Of a stretch of DNA of 64,000 nt, positions 22,861-35,300 are shown piece by piece. Location: contig OZ020245.1 in assembly GCA_963971285.1 (NCBI GenBank), forward strand, positions 16,692,983 to 16,756,982, given 5' to 3'. Every line of letters starts with the position of its first letter. The first letter of the stretch is position 1. The notes under the pieces were generated by a model, which was not told where the DNA came from, did no database searches, and was given only the letters and a program-made list of their open reading frames with translations. This DNA is from Astropecten irregularis. Taxonomy: Eukaryota; Echinodermata; Asteroidea; Paxillosida; Astropectinidae. A program made the position numbers and the translations under genes.

Positions 22861-24179
22861 ATGGCGAAAACGGCGTCCAATTACTTGCTCATCCTGCTGG
22901 GGTTGTTTTCGCTGGGCATAATCGCTCACGATTACATGGAGAACGCGCAGCTAGAGAACCAGACCGCCCAGTGCCGTAACGCCGTGCGCAATGCCCTGAG
23001 CTCCGCCGAGGACCTCCGAGTCCGGCTGGCAACCACCCGGGAGAAGATGGAGCATTCCCGGGGTGTGGTGGACGAGAAGATCACGGCAATGGCCAGGAAG
23101 GCCGCTGAGTCGCAGCGACTGATGGAAACACTGACCAAGCTGGAGGAAGACCAGGTACAACTCAAGGCCGACACGGGTGATATTGATATCGCCCGGAGGG
23201 AAAAGTTTAAAAGGAATGAAAGGGCTAAATATTGGATGAACAAGCGCATGTTGTCAACGATGCAGGAGATTGATGAAACCAAAGTGCTACTGGTAAGTTA
23301 TTGAACACATCCTAATAATAACTTAAGCCGACAACCCCAATCCCCTTCCTGTTCAGTCTTATAGGGCGTTTACGACACGGAGGCTCAGGTTCCGTCTCAG
23401 GCTCTGCATGGCTCGCTCTATCCCATTTCGTGAATCCATTTTTAAAGAACGGATATCAAAATAGAGGCTTTTGGCTGCGGTTCGGAAGTGGATTCTCTAG
23501 TTTGAAAGGGAAAACAGAGCTTCAGCTTCAATGAAAAACCACAATATTTTCAGCATATACTGGATTATGTCAGAGCTGGAGTCTGAGTCTGAGCCTATAA
23601 GCCTCCGTTTCGTAAACGCCCATAGACCATCATAAACCTAAATATATCAGTAAAATGAAGAAATACAAGTATTATGGAGATAAAGATAAAATGGACACCC
23701 TTAAAAAAACTCATTATTATTTTCCGATGCATTTTTCTCAAACTATTTTTCACACCTATATGATTTGGGTGCGTTTGTCTAATTTTATGCCTTGACAACA
23801 AATCTTCTGTTTCGTAAATAAAGAACTGCATTGAGGTGATGCCCAAATTCATCCCAGCCATTACACGTCCCCTGATAAGATTCAAGCCCACTTTCTTCAT
23901 AAACTGCGACTCGATCAGTTAAGAACTTGATGTCATCGAAATAGCACTAAATATTCAACCCCCCGTTTCCTGAAATCTATAGATCCGCACCCGGTTCACG
24001 TTTTGAAAAACCGAAAATTTAAAAAAGGTGTTAATGCAGTTTGAGTTTAGCACGTCGGCCACTTTATTTTATTGCCCCAATGTTTTCAGAACCTTCACGC
24101 TAACTCTCACTCGATGAACATCAATTTTCTGTTATTCATTTTGCAGGCGGCCATTGAAAAGTATAGTGAGCGACAGTAG
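22861..24179 (+). CDS. Small single-pass membrane protein with coiled coil (two exons), unknown function
   Basis: Exon 1 is 22861-23292 (144 codons, phase 0, donor GTAAGT). Exon 2 is 24147-24179 after TTTTGCAG and adds ten codons ending in TAG, giving 154 aa. Residues 8-24 form one hydrophobic segment near the N-terminus (LLILLGLFSLGIIAHDY), followed by about 100 residues rich in E, K, R, Q and A with heptad-like spacing. Topology is probably type II or signal-anchor with a coiled-coil stalk, which recalls Golgi-type membrane proteins, but I recognise no specific family. Base composition and codon use look like normal host coding sequence. The intron contains a MITE at 23364-23621. Without exon 2 the ORF would read three codons into the intron. 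Confidence 0.72.
23364..23621. mobile_element. MITE in the intron of the coiled-coil gene
   Basis: Ends GGGCGTTTACGACACGGAGG and complement, with 3-bp duplication ATA (23361-23363, 23622-23624). Same family as 8000-8234. Confidence 0.85.
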
Positions 24180-25437
24180 AACCAGGCTCATTAGCGACGG
24201 CAGCTTTCAGGGTGATGAGTGACTACGGACTTCAGAGGACTACATACTAAAACAAATTCAGCAAACGAACAATTTGGGACACTAGTACAGAGCTGCGATG
24301 GCAGGGATTGAGAGAGTGGAGTTTTTCAGTTCATAAATTGCTTCTGATGGTTCTGATTTAAAAGTTACTGCATTTTTTTAATCACTTGGTTATGATTTCC
24401 TTGTCCATAATTATTTCAATTTTATTTGGCTGTTGCTTTCAAGTACCAACATTGTCTTTGCTTCTGATCGTTTTTGATGAACCCTAGATTTTGACTGAGT
24501 TTTGAGTTAAGTTTTTGTTCCCTCATTTCATTTAAAATCGTTTACATTTTGTGGATACATTTTTTTTTCATATTTCATACACAAAATCATGTCAGGTCAC
24601 TCAGGTGTACCAATTAATGAATAAACCACTGATTTGTAATCTACTACATTTACATGTAATACAATGGTTTGACATTATTCCCATTGCTTGGGCACAGGAG
24701 AAATCCCACAATAAGGACTGTGTACATTCCTGTGGTTGCATGCCATGCTGCAACTTGCAAGAAACTTTGGTTTCTTGTTGCATAATGTGTAGAACTACAT
24801 TGCAAGCAAGTGCACCCACATGCCTACGGGTACATATGTACTGTCTGTACACACACACACTGTAGCTGATGGTGACAAAGATAAATTGGCTAGATGGCTA
24901 AAGCAAGGTCAGCCTGTAATAGCTTATTTTAAGCTAATCACCAGGCTGGCCACCAGGGTTGAATTGTTTGATGTTAAATCCTGATCATAGAAATTCCTAG
25001 TATAGCTTTACTTAGTTTTAACACACAATACCATTAATGGGTCAGACTCCATCCATTTTCAAAAACACTGTTAATATTAACACATGTTAATATTACATCG
25101 ATTATCTAATACTAAAATGGACCCTGATGGCTTGAAAATGCCCATTACTCATTTTTCAAGGGTCCACCATGTGTACACTCTTCCAAATTTTGACATGGGT
25201 TGGTCATGCTACACATTCACCTTACACAACACAAAAATGCCTGTCAAGGTACACATGTAGTACTAGTAGTACCTATTAAAAAAAGTTGTAAAAACTGTGA
25301 ATTTTGAAGGAAGGCCTACAATATAGAGTGATAGACCTACAGATTAAGACCTACTGTACATACTTGGTTTTGTACATGAGTACACATGTATGTAGACTTA
25401 TACTTGGCAATGACATTTTTCTTATAGCAACTGTGCC
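24180..25437. other. 3' flank and intergenic DNA
   Basis: 3' UTR of the coiled-coil gene followed by AT-rich DNA with ATGTACA-rich stretches. I see no other gene. Confidence 0.45.
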
Positions 25438-25536
25438 CGATTTCACGAAACTCTACGCAGTTGCGTAAGTCCACTTACGCCACGAAATTTGTGGCGTAAG
25501 TAGACTTACGCAACTGCGTAAAGTTTCGTGAAATCG
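25438..25536. repeat. Full palindromic MITE (99 bp)
   Basis: CGATTTCACGAAACTCTACG pairs with its complement ending at 25536. The arms continue through GCAGTTGCGTAAGT and ACTTACGCCACGAAATT to the centre, almost without loop. It shares a CGATTTCAC start with the element at 2015. Confidence 0.9.
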
Positions 25537-26037
25537 ACTGCAGGTTGTTTAATATTTATCTGAAATTACACTGAAACTTAATTTATTAATATTCAGTTCA
25601 CATCAACGTACACCATGTAGGCTACCTACACAATTTTTACAGTGCATTATGTAGGAAATTTAAAATGTTGTACTTAAGATGAATACACTTGAATAATGTC
25701 TTGTTTTCCAGATGTATCTGTCAAATTGTGCATCCTAATTAAACGGCATGTGGGTACACGTATTTCGTACATTATACAGGTCTCACACATTGAACAATGG
25801 AGGAATAATAAACCTGTACTAGCTAGTCCTACATGTATCCATAGATGGTTGAACGTGCATCAGTACTGCAGGGGACATTTGGATGTTCCATGCATTTACT
25901 ACATTCAGGACTTTTTCAGGTGTTTTCAAGTACCCTGGTGATGTGTGTAACCTGTAAAAATCTTTGAAAAATTGTTAAGCAACATTCAATTTACATATTG
26001 CACAAAGATGAAAACAATGTCTCCAAAATATGAAGTA

Positions 26038-27802
26038 TGTTTCCTGAACAGGACACAGCCTTAACCCTTATCAATGTTTCCATTTCAGGAAACATTTAAA
26101 CATGTCTCCAAAACTGGACACATTTTAGGGACAATGTCTCCTAAATAGGCGACATTGCAAATACAGTGAAAATGTGTCCCTATTCAAGAAACAAGTTTGT
26201 TACTATCCTTTGCTTGGGATATTTGGTGAATCTAATAAAATTGTTTATGTAAGTAAATTTTTCCTCAAAATGCCTGGGTGGTGAAGTCTGACAATCTTGA
26301 GATAAATCCATTTGAAATTATCTTTGCTAAAAACAACAGACATTATGCATTGGAATTATTATAAAAATGGTTAAATTAATGTTAAAAGTTTCTTCCCCTT
26401 TTTAATGTCACACATGAAATTGTTCATCATAATACATTCTGTACTTTCGTTCTCATATCAAACTGTTTTATATTGATTGAGTGATTTCAACTGATTTGTT
26501 TCCTGTTATGGGAAAATGTCTTCAAATCTGGAAACAAAATGAAGCGTTTCCACAATGGGAAATGTACCGGACTGAACAGATAGTTGCATTAGATTTAAAA
26601 ATACAGATTTATTTTTGAGAGATATTTTCCATTGATTTAAAACCATGATTTAAATCAAATCTGATCATCAGTGAATATTTACAGGAGCAGAATCAGGCAT
26701 AAAAACCACAGATTGTTGACTTCCCTTCCATGAAGTGACCATGTGAGGGGTAATGATATCCGTGACTAGATAACACTGGAAGGTTGTCATGATTAGTTTT
26801 GAAATGATTTTGTTTTTACAAGGAGTGCATGTGTTAGAGAATGAAGTAATGAATGATTTTAACTTATTAAGGTATCTTAGAATACTTGGAGTTAGGAGTA
26901 CCTGACATGTAGTTATGTACATGTATGATCCTGGCAGGATCAAGTTTTCATATTAATTAATTACCTCTATGAAAATGTGAGTTACTTCTCAAACAATGGG
27001 AGCTTCAAGTTAGATTGGTGCGTTGACCATTAGTGACAAGTTGTAGCCAACAACCACAGGAGGTGATATCATTGGACGATGTCGGATAATACTCTGTGCT
27101 ACTCACGCGTCTCTGTTTTTTAACCACAACTTGTTTAATTGAATTCAAATTCCAATGCTTTAAAATGACATCTGTGTTTCCAAAAATAGAAACAATCAGA
27201 TGACTCCAGATATGGTAACATCAACAATGTTCCCAAATCAGGAAACTATTGTAGTGTCTCCAGAATTGGAGACACCTTATTGTATCCAGAACAGGTAACA
27301 AATTGGATGTCTCCAAAATTGGAGACATACTACAGTGCTTCCAAAACAGGAAACATCCATGATGTAAAATAAGAGTGTTTCCTGTTCTGGAAACATTTGA
27401 TTTCTTTTTGTCAGACTTTGACATGCAATCATTAATGATCTATATCTTTATTTTGCAATATATAACGATGAAACAACATTGTGGTATTTTTGCCTAATGA
27501 ATAACTGAATAATTTCACAAATCGTCTAAGTCGTTATATGTTGCAGACAGAAAATATGAGAATTTGAAATTTTCTATTATGAAAAAAATACATGTAATCT
27601 TTAAAAAATGACATAATTCATTCATTATTTAATTTAATGAGTCTCATCAAAAGTCATGTATCTTCAAAATCATTTTTTTTTATATTTGGTTAAAAAATTA
27701 TGAGCAAAATATGATTTTTGTGACTTGTTTCCTGCTTTGGAAATGTGTTGCCTGATCTGGAGACAAACCAAATGTTACCTGTTCGGGCAATGTACCGCAC
27801 TG
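26038..27802 (-). mobile_element. Transposon DNA with GTTTCC/GGAAAC palindromes (two array ends)
   Basis: About fifteen diverged GTTTCC-N6-GGAAAC or GTCTCC-N6-GGAGAC units between 26038 and 26574 and between 27170 and 27802. The first array ends in AATGTACCGGACTG at 26574, the second in AATGTACCGCACTG at 27802, directly next to the 5' GPCR fragment. No transposase ORF is seen between. Confidence 0.72.
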
Positions 27803-28003
27803 CAGTAAGACAGTCAATGATGGACTGGTGCAGGATGAGACGATTAATTTTGTGACTCAACGTCTGAGCAGCATAACGGTGATAACCATGCCATTACCAA
27901 GCACAGCCAGGCAGGCGATGATGATGTTGACTGCATAGTGTACAGGGCTAAGGGACTCTGGTGAACCGGTCTCGAAATGGACAGTGGTTTTGTTTGAAGC
28001 CAT
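27803..28003 (-). pseudogene. GPCR pseudogene, 5' part (N-terminus to TM2)
   Basis: Read on the - strand from the ATG at 28003, this encodes an N-terminus ending in a TM1 that matches the intact receptor (IIACLAVLGNGMVITVMLL). It then has a TGA and a net 7-nt loss in the first intracellular loop, and resumes homology through the LHQSIID region of TM2. It stops abruptly at 27803, next to the transposon terminus TGTACCGCACTG at 27791-27802. Together with 15604-16239 it makes one interrupted receptor copy without overlap beyond 5 bp. Confidence 0.8.
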
Positions 28004-29335
28004 TCTACACGTCTGGTGTCACGAGCGCGGTATATGATTGTTAGGTTTATCTGCTGTAAAACAACTTCTATGTACGTGACTGATGCTCAAAAATGTCGGG
28101 CTCTTTTGATAAGAAACATTTCAGGCTCTTTTGTTTAAGAAACGTCAGGCTCTTTTGCTTGAAAGAAGCAAAATTCCCTGCGGAACACTTAGCCCAAATG
28201 GAATAAAATTACTTTATGTCCCTGGACAGAACTGCATTTAAATAGTAACATCGAAGCCATATAAATGATTCGATGCAATTCGATCACGGTATATGTATGC
28301 TTGTACCTGATGAATCTTACTTCATCTTGAATTTCAGTGTGGGTCATGTATTAATGATAATTGACATGTTTCTGTTATGGAACTAGCATATTCATGACAC
28401 AACGTCTAAAGTGGCATTAATGACATAAGAATAATACATGGTCAGTTGCAGTAGACCTTATTCACGGTGCGTCCATCCTACTTTTGAAGCAGTGCAATCA
28501 AACTGAGGCTTGGATTCAAAGTAGTCTGGTACCCGTTTTCTTTTTTTAGTATTTGTGCTATCTTTCAGTGAGTAATAATGGAAAGTCTGAATTGGTATTT
28601 TGTTTTGTAATGAAGTATTTTTTACCTTCCGTAAAAGAAAGAATTTTACTTTTCAAGAGGCGAGTAGGCCTACTCTTTCTACACTTTTAAGGCGTTGTGC
28701 AATTCTGTGGAGCTTAATAATTTAATTGCCACTACAAACATAGTAAATTAACTAATCGGCAGACCTGACCCCATGGAAGACAGCACTAAGACTGAGCAAA
28801 TTTTATACATTATTTTTAATAATGTCCGAAGAGGTTATCTTTTCACCCCACAACTGAGCCTCTTATCTCGATTATTGCTATTAATATCCCCAATGCAAAT
28901 AGAAACGCTACTTTTAGAACGTTCAAGGTTGCCTTAAAGGTCCAAAGTTCAAAGTAAACGAAAAACAAATTAGACTTTCAGATCAAACTTTCAGATACAT
29001 TGTCTCGGGATCTTCACTGTCAAAGGTCATGCCCTTCCTACCTCCAGTTATGATCAGTGATTAAACGAGGGTGGTTGGTCAGCAGTCTTCTTTTATCGTA
29101 AATGTCAATTTAATTTAACTTGTTAGCAGTGAGCCTGGGGTCTTCTCTTCACCTACTTCGTCTAAGGCATGCATTGTCTTTGAATGGACATTGTAATCGT
29201 TTTGTTTTTGTTGATTCAACGTGCATATCGAATCTTTAGACCAACGGTATAGCAGATCACAGGCTGCAGGAGTGTAACAGCACACTGGGGAACGACAGTG
29301 CAGGCAGTATTTTTCCACAGACAAAACTCTTGAAG
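28004..29335. other. Upstream region of sulfatase A
   Basis: 28855-29330 is homologous to 50897-51357 upstream of sulfatase B: CACCCCACAA, CTGAGCCTCTTATCTCGATT, CCAATGCAAATAGAAACGCT, TTAGCAGT and CCAACGGTA. ATGCAAAT in it is an octamer-like motif. This is the duplicated promoter region. The part before 28850 shows a short triple repeat CAGGCTCTTTT near 28120 and no gene. Confidence 0.7.
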
Positions 29336-32300
29336 ATGTCTTCATTTAGCAGGATTACCGAAATTGAAGGTGGAGTTCAGAGAACCAATGGAATTAGGAA
29401 GATTGGAATGGTAGCCACCTTGCTGGTGTTGATTCTAGCTGGTGCATGCGGAGCCGACGCGGGTAGTACACGACCCCCTAATGTCGTCATCTTCATCATG
29501 GATGACGTGGGCATGGGGGATATCGGCTGCTACGGCAACGACACCATCAAAACGCCCAATATAGATGGTCTAGCCAGGGAAGGAGCCATGCTGACCCACC
29601 ACATGGCTCAGTCGGTGTGTTCACCTAGCAGGGCAGCTCTGATGACTGGTCGATTAGCAGTAAGATACGGTGAGGGTCTGAGGGATATGACGCATTGACG
29701 TGAACCAATTTTAGCGCAATCTGTCCCTGAAAGCAATTAATTTTTGAATACTTTCATTGCACAATTCCAGCTTATTCTCGAAATAGGTCCTTATCCGCCC
29801 CATAATCACTTGTCCAAAATTCATTTTTTTTTTTTAATACAACACATGTGTAGAGACCGATGATTGCAACACAACAATGACTGAAAGATCAGAGCAGTAA
29901 ATTAGCTACTGATTGTGCACATGCACACTGTGGTGTTTGATATCCCAATATGGCTGCCACTGGCTTCAAGGGCCGCTATAAACTTACTGATTATACTGTG
30001 TAGAGATCAGTGTGTTCTATCGCCATTTTGGAGGTGCAAGCAACATCAACCTATGTGTCATAATTATCATGGCACAATACACGGGTTTACACTTCGGAGG
30101 CCATCTTGGATTTTATCGCAACTTCAAAACGAGGCACTTCTACGCATGCGCTCTTTTCGAAGTGTAAGCCCGTCCATTGTCGAAGACAATACACGTGTTT
30201 ACACTTCTGCGGTTTTTATCGCGACTTCGAAACGAGGCACTATCACGCATGCGCACTTTTGGAAGTGTAAACCCGTGTATATCAGGATGAACAGGATTAT
30301 AAACTTCATTCCATGAAGTTTCCAAAGATGGCGTCCGAAACGATACGACGCCCTCATTAGACCACAAAAAGGCATTGCGTCTGAAACGTTTGCATTCAAG
30401 GTACAGTACAGGATTGGTAACATACCAAAACAGAAATGGTCACAGATTTACATCTTTATACTTTCAGGGTATAAAGATTGTGCTGGTAAAAAAACATACC
30501 GTTAAAAATATTTCTACCTGAAATGTTGGACTCATCCAGAAATGATGAGTAAAACAAAATACCTAAAACAGTTTTGATCTCGGGGTGATATCAAAACCAT
30601 TCTTTATGTTTTATAAGAAAAAGTGAGTCGGGTTTTCGCTATTTTCCTGTGACTCAGATGTCCGATTGAGCTGAAATTTTCACAGGTTTATTACTTCATG
30701 TACTGTCATGTTGGATCAGACAAAGTGTGAGTGCTGTTCTTTTACCTGTACCAATCATGTATTATATCTCAAGGCATTGTAAGCCGCGTGAGCAATTTGT
30801 AAATGATAATGATTTCCACGATTTACTCAACCTTCTTCCTCTTACCTGCTCCAAGGAATGGGATCACAGAGAGGGACGAGGGTGTTCCTCTACATGTCGG
30901 CACCAGCAGGGATGCCATCCAGTGAGATTACCGTGGCTGAGCTGCTCAAGAAGGATGGATACGCCACCGCTATGATAGGTTCGTTGTAGGGGGTAAATGA
31001 CGCCTCGGACGGTTCCTCGTACCCCTGTGGGAGGGGAAGCAAAGGTTAATGAACTGTCCCCAGCGTTGTACAGTGTAAACAGCAATTATTATTTTGTTTG
31101 TTTGTTTTAACTCTTTGTAAAGTAATAGTGGCACCTTTGGCAGGGTGTAATAATCAACAAACAATTCATTACTAGCAGGCTTACACAGTACACATCATAG
31201 AATGCTGTATAGGCGTGTTACGATATACAGTTTTTCCACATATTATAGAGTAGGGAAGAGACCTCACTCTATGCTCATACCTTGCAATTGGTGTAGTATA
31301 CTGTATTAATATTGAAATTCACAGGGCTTGCTTATGATGCAAACTGTTTACAGTTTACTGGACACCCCAGTGGGTTTTCACTTCAATCTCCCTAACCATA
31401 CAATTTCTGATATGATCTTGCAGGGCATTGAATCACTTGGCCACCGCAGGGACTTGGTCCGGCTGAGCAGGGAGAAAGTTTGGATTAAGAAATTACGCAC
31501 TATTCAGCCGAACGGACTAAACCTCCAGGAAGGCAATGACTAATATTCTTGTTTACTTATCTCCTTTTCATTCATCCACAGGTACTCTCTAATCCCTCCT
31601 GATTTTTGTATTCCTCTCCTCCCTCTTGCCCATCTTGATCTCCAATCCTCTAATTAACTCCTTTGTTAATCCCCCACCCCCAGCACCACACTTTCCAACC
31701 CCTTTTGTAGTCTGTTACCTTTGATCTTGCCTACCTGACCCCCACCCTTTGTCTGACCTATTTTACCTACCCTGACTCTCATACCCCTTCCCTTTGTCCA
31801 TATCCTCTGATCCATTTTATGTATGCTTCCTTCACTAGCATGTTTGTGTTTTTTTGTCATTTAGCCTTTGAGAAAGATCCTGCTAGGATCGAAACGCGTC
31901 AGGCCCTCCTAACTTTAAGCATTTGATATATTTCAGGTCATTTTGGCTGATGAGCAGTTTGCAGCAGTTTATTACTTGTATTAACTTAATAGTTAATACA
32001 TATTCATGAGTAACAAAATTACTGATGGTTATTTCGCGTGGTTAACAGAAAATGCCAATTATTGCAAATTTTTAAAAGCTGATGATTTCTTTTGTCTGAC
32101 AGGCAAGTGGCATCTGGGAGCTTCATGCACTGAGGAGGATTCCTGTTCCGATCCGAATTCACAAGGATTTGACTATTTCTACGGTCTACCTGTCACCAAT
32201 CTACGGGACTGTGGTTCTGACAACACGATTTATGACACTTATAAAACCGGGAAAAAGCAAATGAGGATAAGGTATTCAGCACTTGCTGCCTTAGTCTCAG

Positions 32301-35300
32301 TGGTCTTCCTCAGGTGGCTGAATATCAAGGCCTGGAAGGGCCTGATGCTGTTGATGGTTTTCTTCATGGCCCTGGATTTGTTCATGGTGATGTACGTGAA
32401 GGGTTTAAGCGTCAACTGCGTCCTCATGGAGAACAGGGAGGTGGTGGAGTACCCCCTCCGGTACGACCACCTGACGGAGAGGCTGCACAGCCGCGCCGTC
32501 CAGTTCATGGAACGCCACCAAGACCAACCCTTCTTCCTGGTCATGTCCTTTGTGCAGGCCCACACGGCACTCTTCAACAACGACCAGTTCAGGAATCACA
32601 GCCTCCACGGTCGCTACGGGGATAACTTGGAGGAGATGGACTGGAGCGTAGGAGAGGTGCTGGCGTCACTGAAGAAGCTGGACCTGGACGGAGACACCTT
32701 TGTGTATTTGACGTCAGATAATGGAGGTCACGTTGAGGAGTTTATGGAAAATGGCGAACGACATGGGGGCTGGAATGGAATCTATAAAGGTTGGTGGTTT
32801 ATTGATAATTAAACTAGGGTTCCCATGGCTTGAAGTTAAATCATTGTTCCTCTATCTAATGAATATGTAGCTAGGTGACAAAGATTTCATGTTTTGCTCC
32901 GTTGAAACTCGTTTATTATGGATTATTGGTACATACTTATAGGTGGTAAAGGCAACACCTGGGAAGGAGGTATCCGAGTTCCAACAGTCGTCAAGTACCC
33001 AGGCATCATCCCGCCAGGCACAGTGGTGTCACAGCCGACTCACCTACCTGACGTCCTACCCACAGTGGCTCGAGTCACCGGGGTCAAGCTACCCGATGAC
33101 AGGGTCTATGACGGCCGAGACCTGATACCACTGCTGACCAGCACCGGCAAGGAGGAGATCTTACACGAGTTCATGTTCCATTACTGCGGAGGATCCATCA
33201 ATGCTGTTAGATACACACCAAAAGACGGTAAGTGGTATTCGGTAAAGACGGCTAGCGGTATTTAACAACCTCCATGAGCAAACCGAGGCCCAATTCAAAC
33301 CATGATTCGGATGCTATATACCTACCATAATGCTTTGAACACAAGTCTAGAAAGATACGCCCTGTATAGTCTATCCGAGGCAGTGGTTTCTAATGTTCTA
33401 TCAACATTCACCTAGGTACAGATCCCTCACTTATTGAAAAGAATCTTCTTTTAAATGGCGAATTCTTGAGCCACATCATAGAAGAAGTTTCCGTGTGAGT
33501 AGTATATGTGGGGCGGTTGAACCCTTTTTAGTGTGGTTTGAGGAGGAGGAGGAGGAGGAGGGAATGTACTGCGCATGCGCAGCGCGCGATAGCGCGTGCG
33601 CGTACTCACGCACGCGCGCGCGTCGGACGCGCGTGGAAGCGCGTGCGCGTACTCACGCACGCGCGCGCGTCAGACGCGCGCTTCGGATTGCGAAAGACTA
33701 GGTCCAGACATGTCTGGACCTGACTGTACGGATGACGTAATGGTTTATAAAAAGAAACAAGTTTGATTGGTCGAACGGCAAAAAGTTGTTTTGATAGGTG
33801 ACCGCGCGCTATCGCGCGCTATCGCGCGCTCTCTTTTGATTGGCTGTTCATTGCGTAAACTACCACGGGTGTACAAAAGGACACGTTTTTGAATAGTGCG
33901 AGTCACTTTGCTCTTGGATTCGGAAGACGACACATCGTTGAGATAGTTTTGTATCCGTTCTGAATTACAACGAGGTGTGCCAACGATAAAACAATGGTCG
34001 GACACCCGAAGCTAACCAAGTTGAACATCAAACTGGCAAATGCCACGGCTACGTCACCGCCCGTGCCAGTGCCTGATGTTTCCCCTGATGTAGACGACGG
34101 GAGCCGTGCAGGAGAGCCTATTCCTATTTCATCTTCGCTGTTTGAAGCTGGTTGGAGACAGGCATTCAGCGAGACTCAAGGAAAGACCTACTACTACAAC
34201 ATGCATACTCAAGAGAGCAAGTGGGCATTGCCGGGTACACCCGACCGGTATGACGAGCCTCCTCCTCCTACCAAAGACGTGTTGGCTGCAGCAGCTGCTG
34301 CTGCCGTGGGACTAGCATCCTTGAGCAACGTGTCTGGCGGGAGTGGTGCTGGTCCGTCTGTCACCCCGATCCAGCCCCAGGCATCAACCACCAAGGCCTC
34401 CGGATCCGTTGCTGCTGGAAACAGCGGGAAGCCGACACGCGGCGTGAAACGCCGATTTCCTCCGGATCCAGACCAGGAAGAGAATGAAAACAGCGCCGTC
34501 AGATTCCAGATCGGAGGTGAGCGTTATGCCGTTGTAAAGCGTTTCAAGGGCCGTCCATACGTTAACATAAGAGAGTACTATTACAATCAGACTGGCACAA
34601 AACTTCTTGCTGGCAAGAAAGGGATCAATCTGAAAGCAGATCAGTGGAAGATGTTGATGTTGCAGCACGAAGACATTACCGCATTGGTGGACAACATGTA
34701 GGCCTGGGCCTACGCACAAGACAACTACACAATAAACTTACCTCAGTTCGTTTTCCTGTTTCTACTTGCTTCAGATGTCGACAGTGGCAGTAGCACCAAT
34801 ACGGCAACGTGGAGGGTGAAATCACTCATCACCAAGATCCTGGGAAAAGTCATCACCGATGAAATCATCAGACTGGCTTACAGAACACTTTCAGAAGCAC
34901 CGTGTGAAGGCTGTGAAGAGGACTGGCCTAGCCAGTTCGACCATGCTTGCATGGCCTATGGTGTATCCGTCGAGTCACACATCTACGACTACATAGACGA
35001 TTACTACGACGAGGCGGCAAAATCTGTGAAGGTGAACGTCGTCATGGACGTGTACAAAGCTGTGTCTGCTCGTCTGGGTACCAGATACAGATACGACGGT
35101 GGTGAAGAAGGCATGGCCACTCTCATCGATGCTATCCTGGACTCGTGGAGAACTGACTCAACTGAGATCCTTCAAATGTACCACACTGACTATGTTTCTC
35201 ACATGACTGAAGTCATTGGAAAGGTCATGTTTGCCATGGGCTTCAATTGAACTGATTGAACACTATACACTATACACTCTTCGTACACGTCGTATGAACT

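Noticed and set aside
22932-23282. Antisense frame of 116 codons
   Set aside because: Shadow of the coiled-coil gene exon 1.
33495-33723. Arg/Ala-rich open frames in the Polinton left TIR (and the counterparts at 48736-49305)
   Set aside because: They arise from GC-rich terminal repeats in which stops are rare by composition.
34775-34816. ATG at 34775 as start of an independent gene for the CxxC domain
   Set aside because: Its frame meets TGA at 34817; the long open frame is in a different phase and fits only as a spliced second exon.
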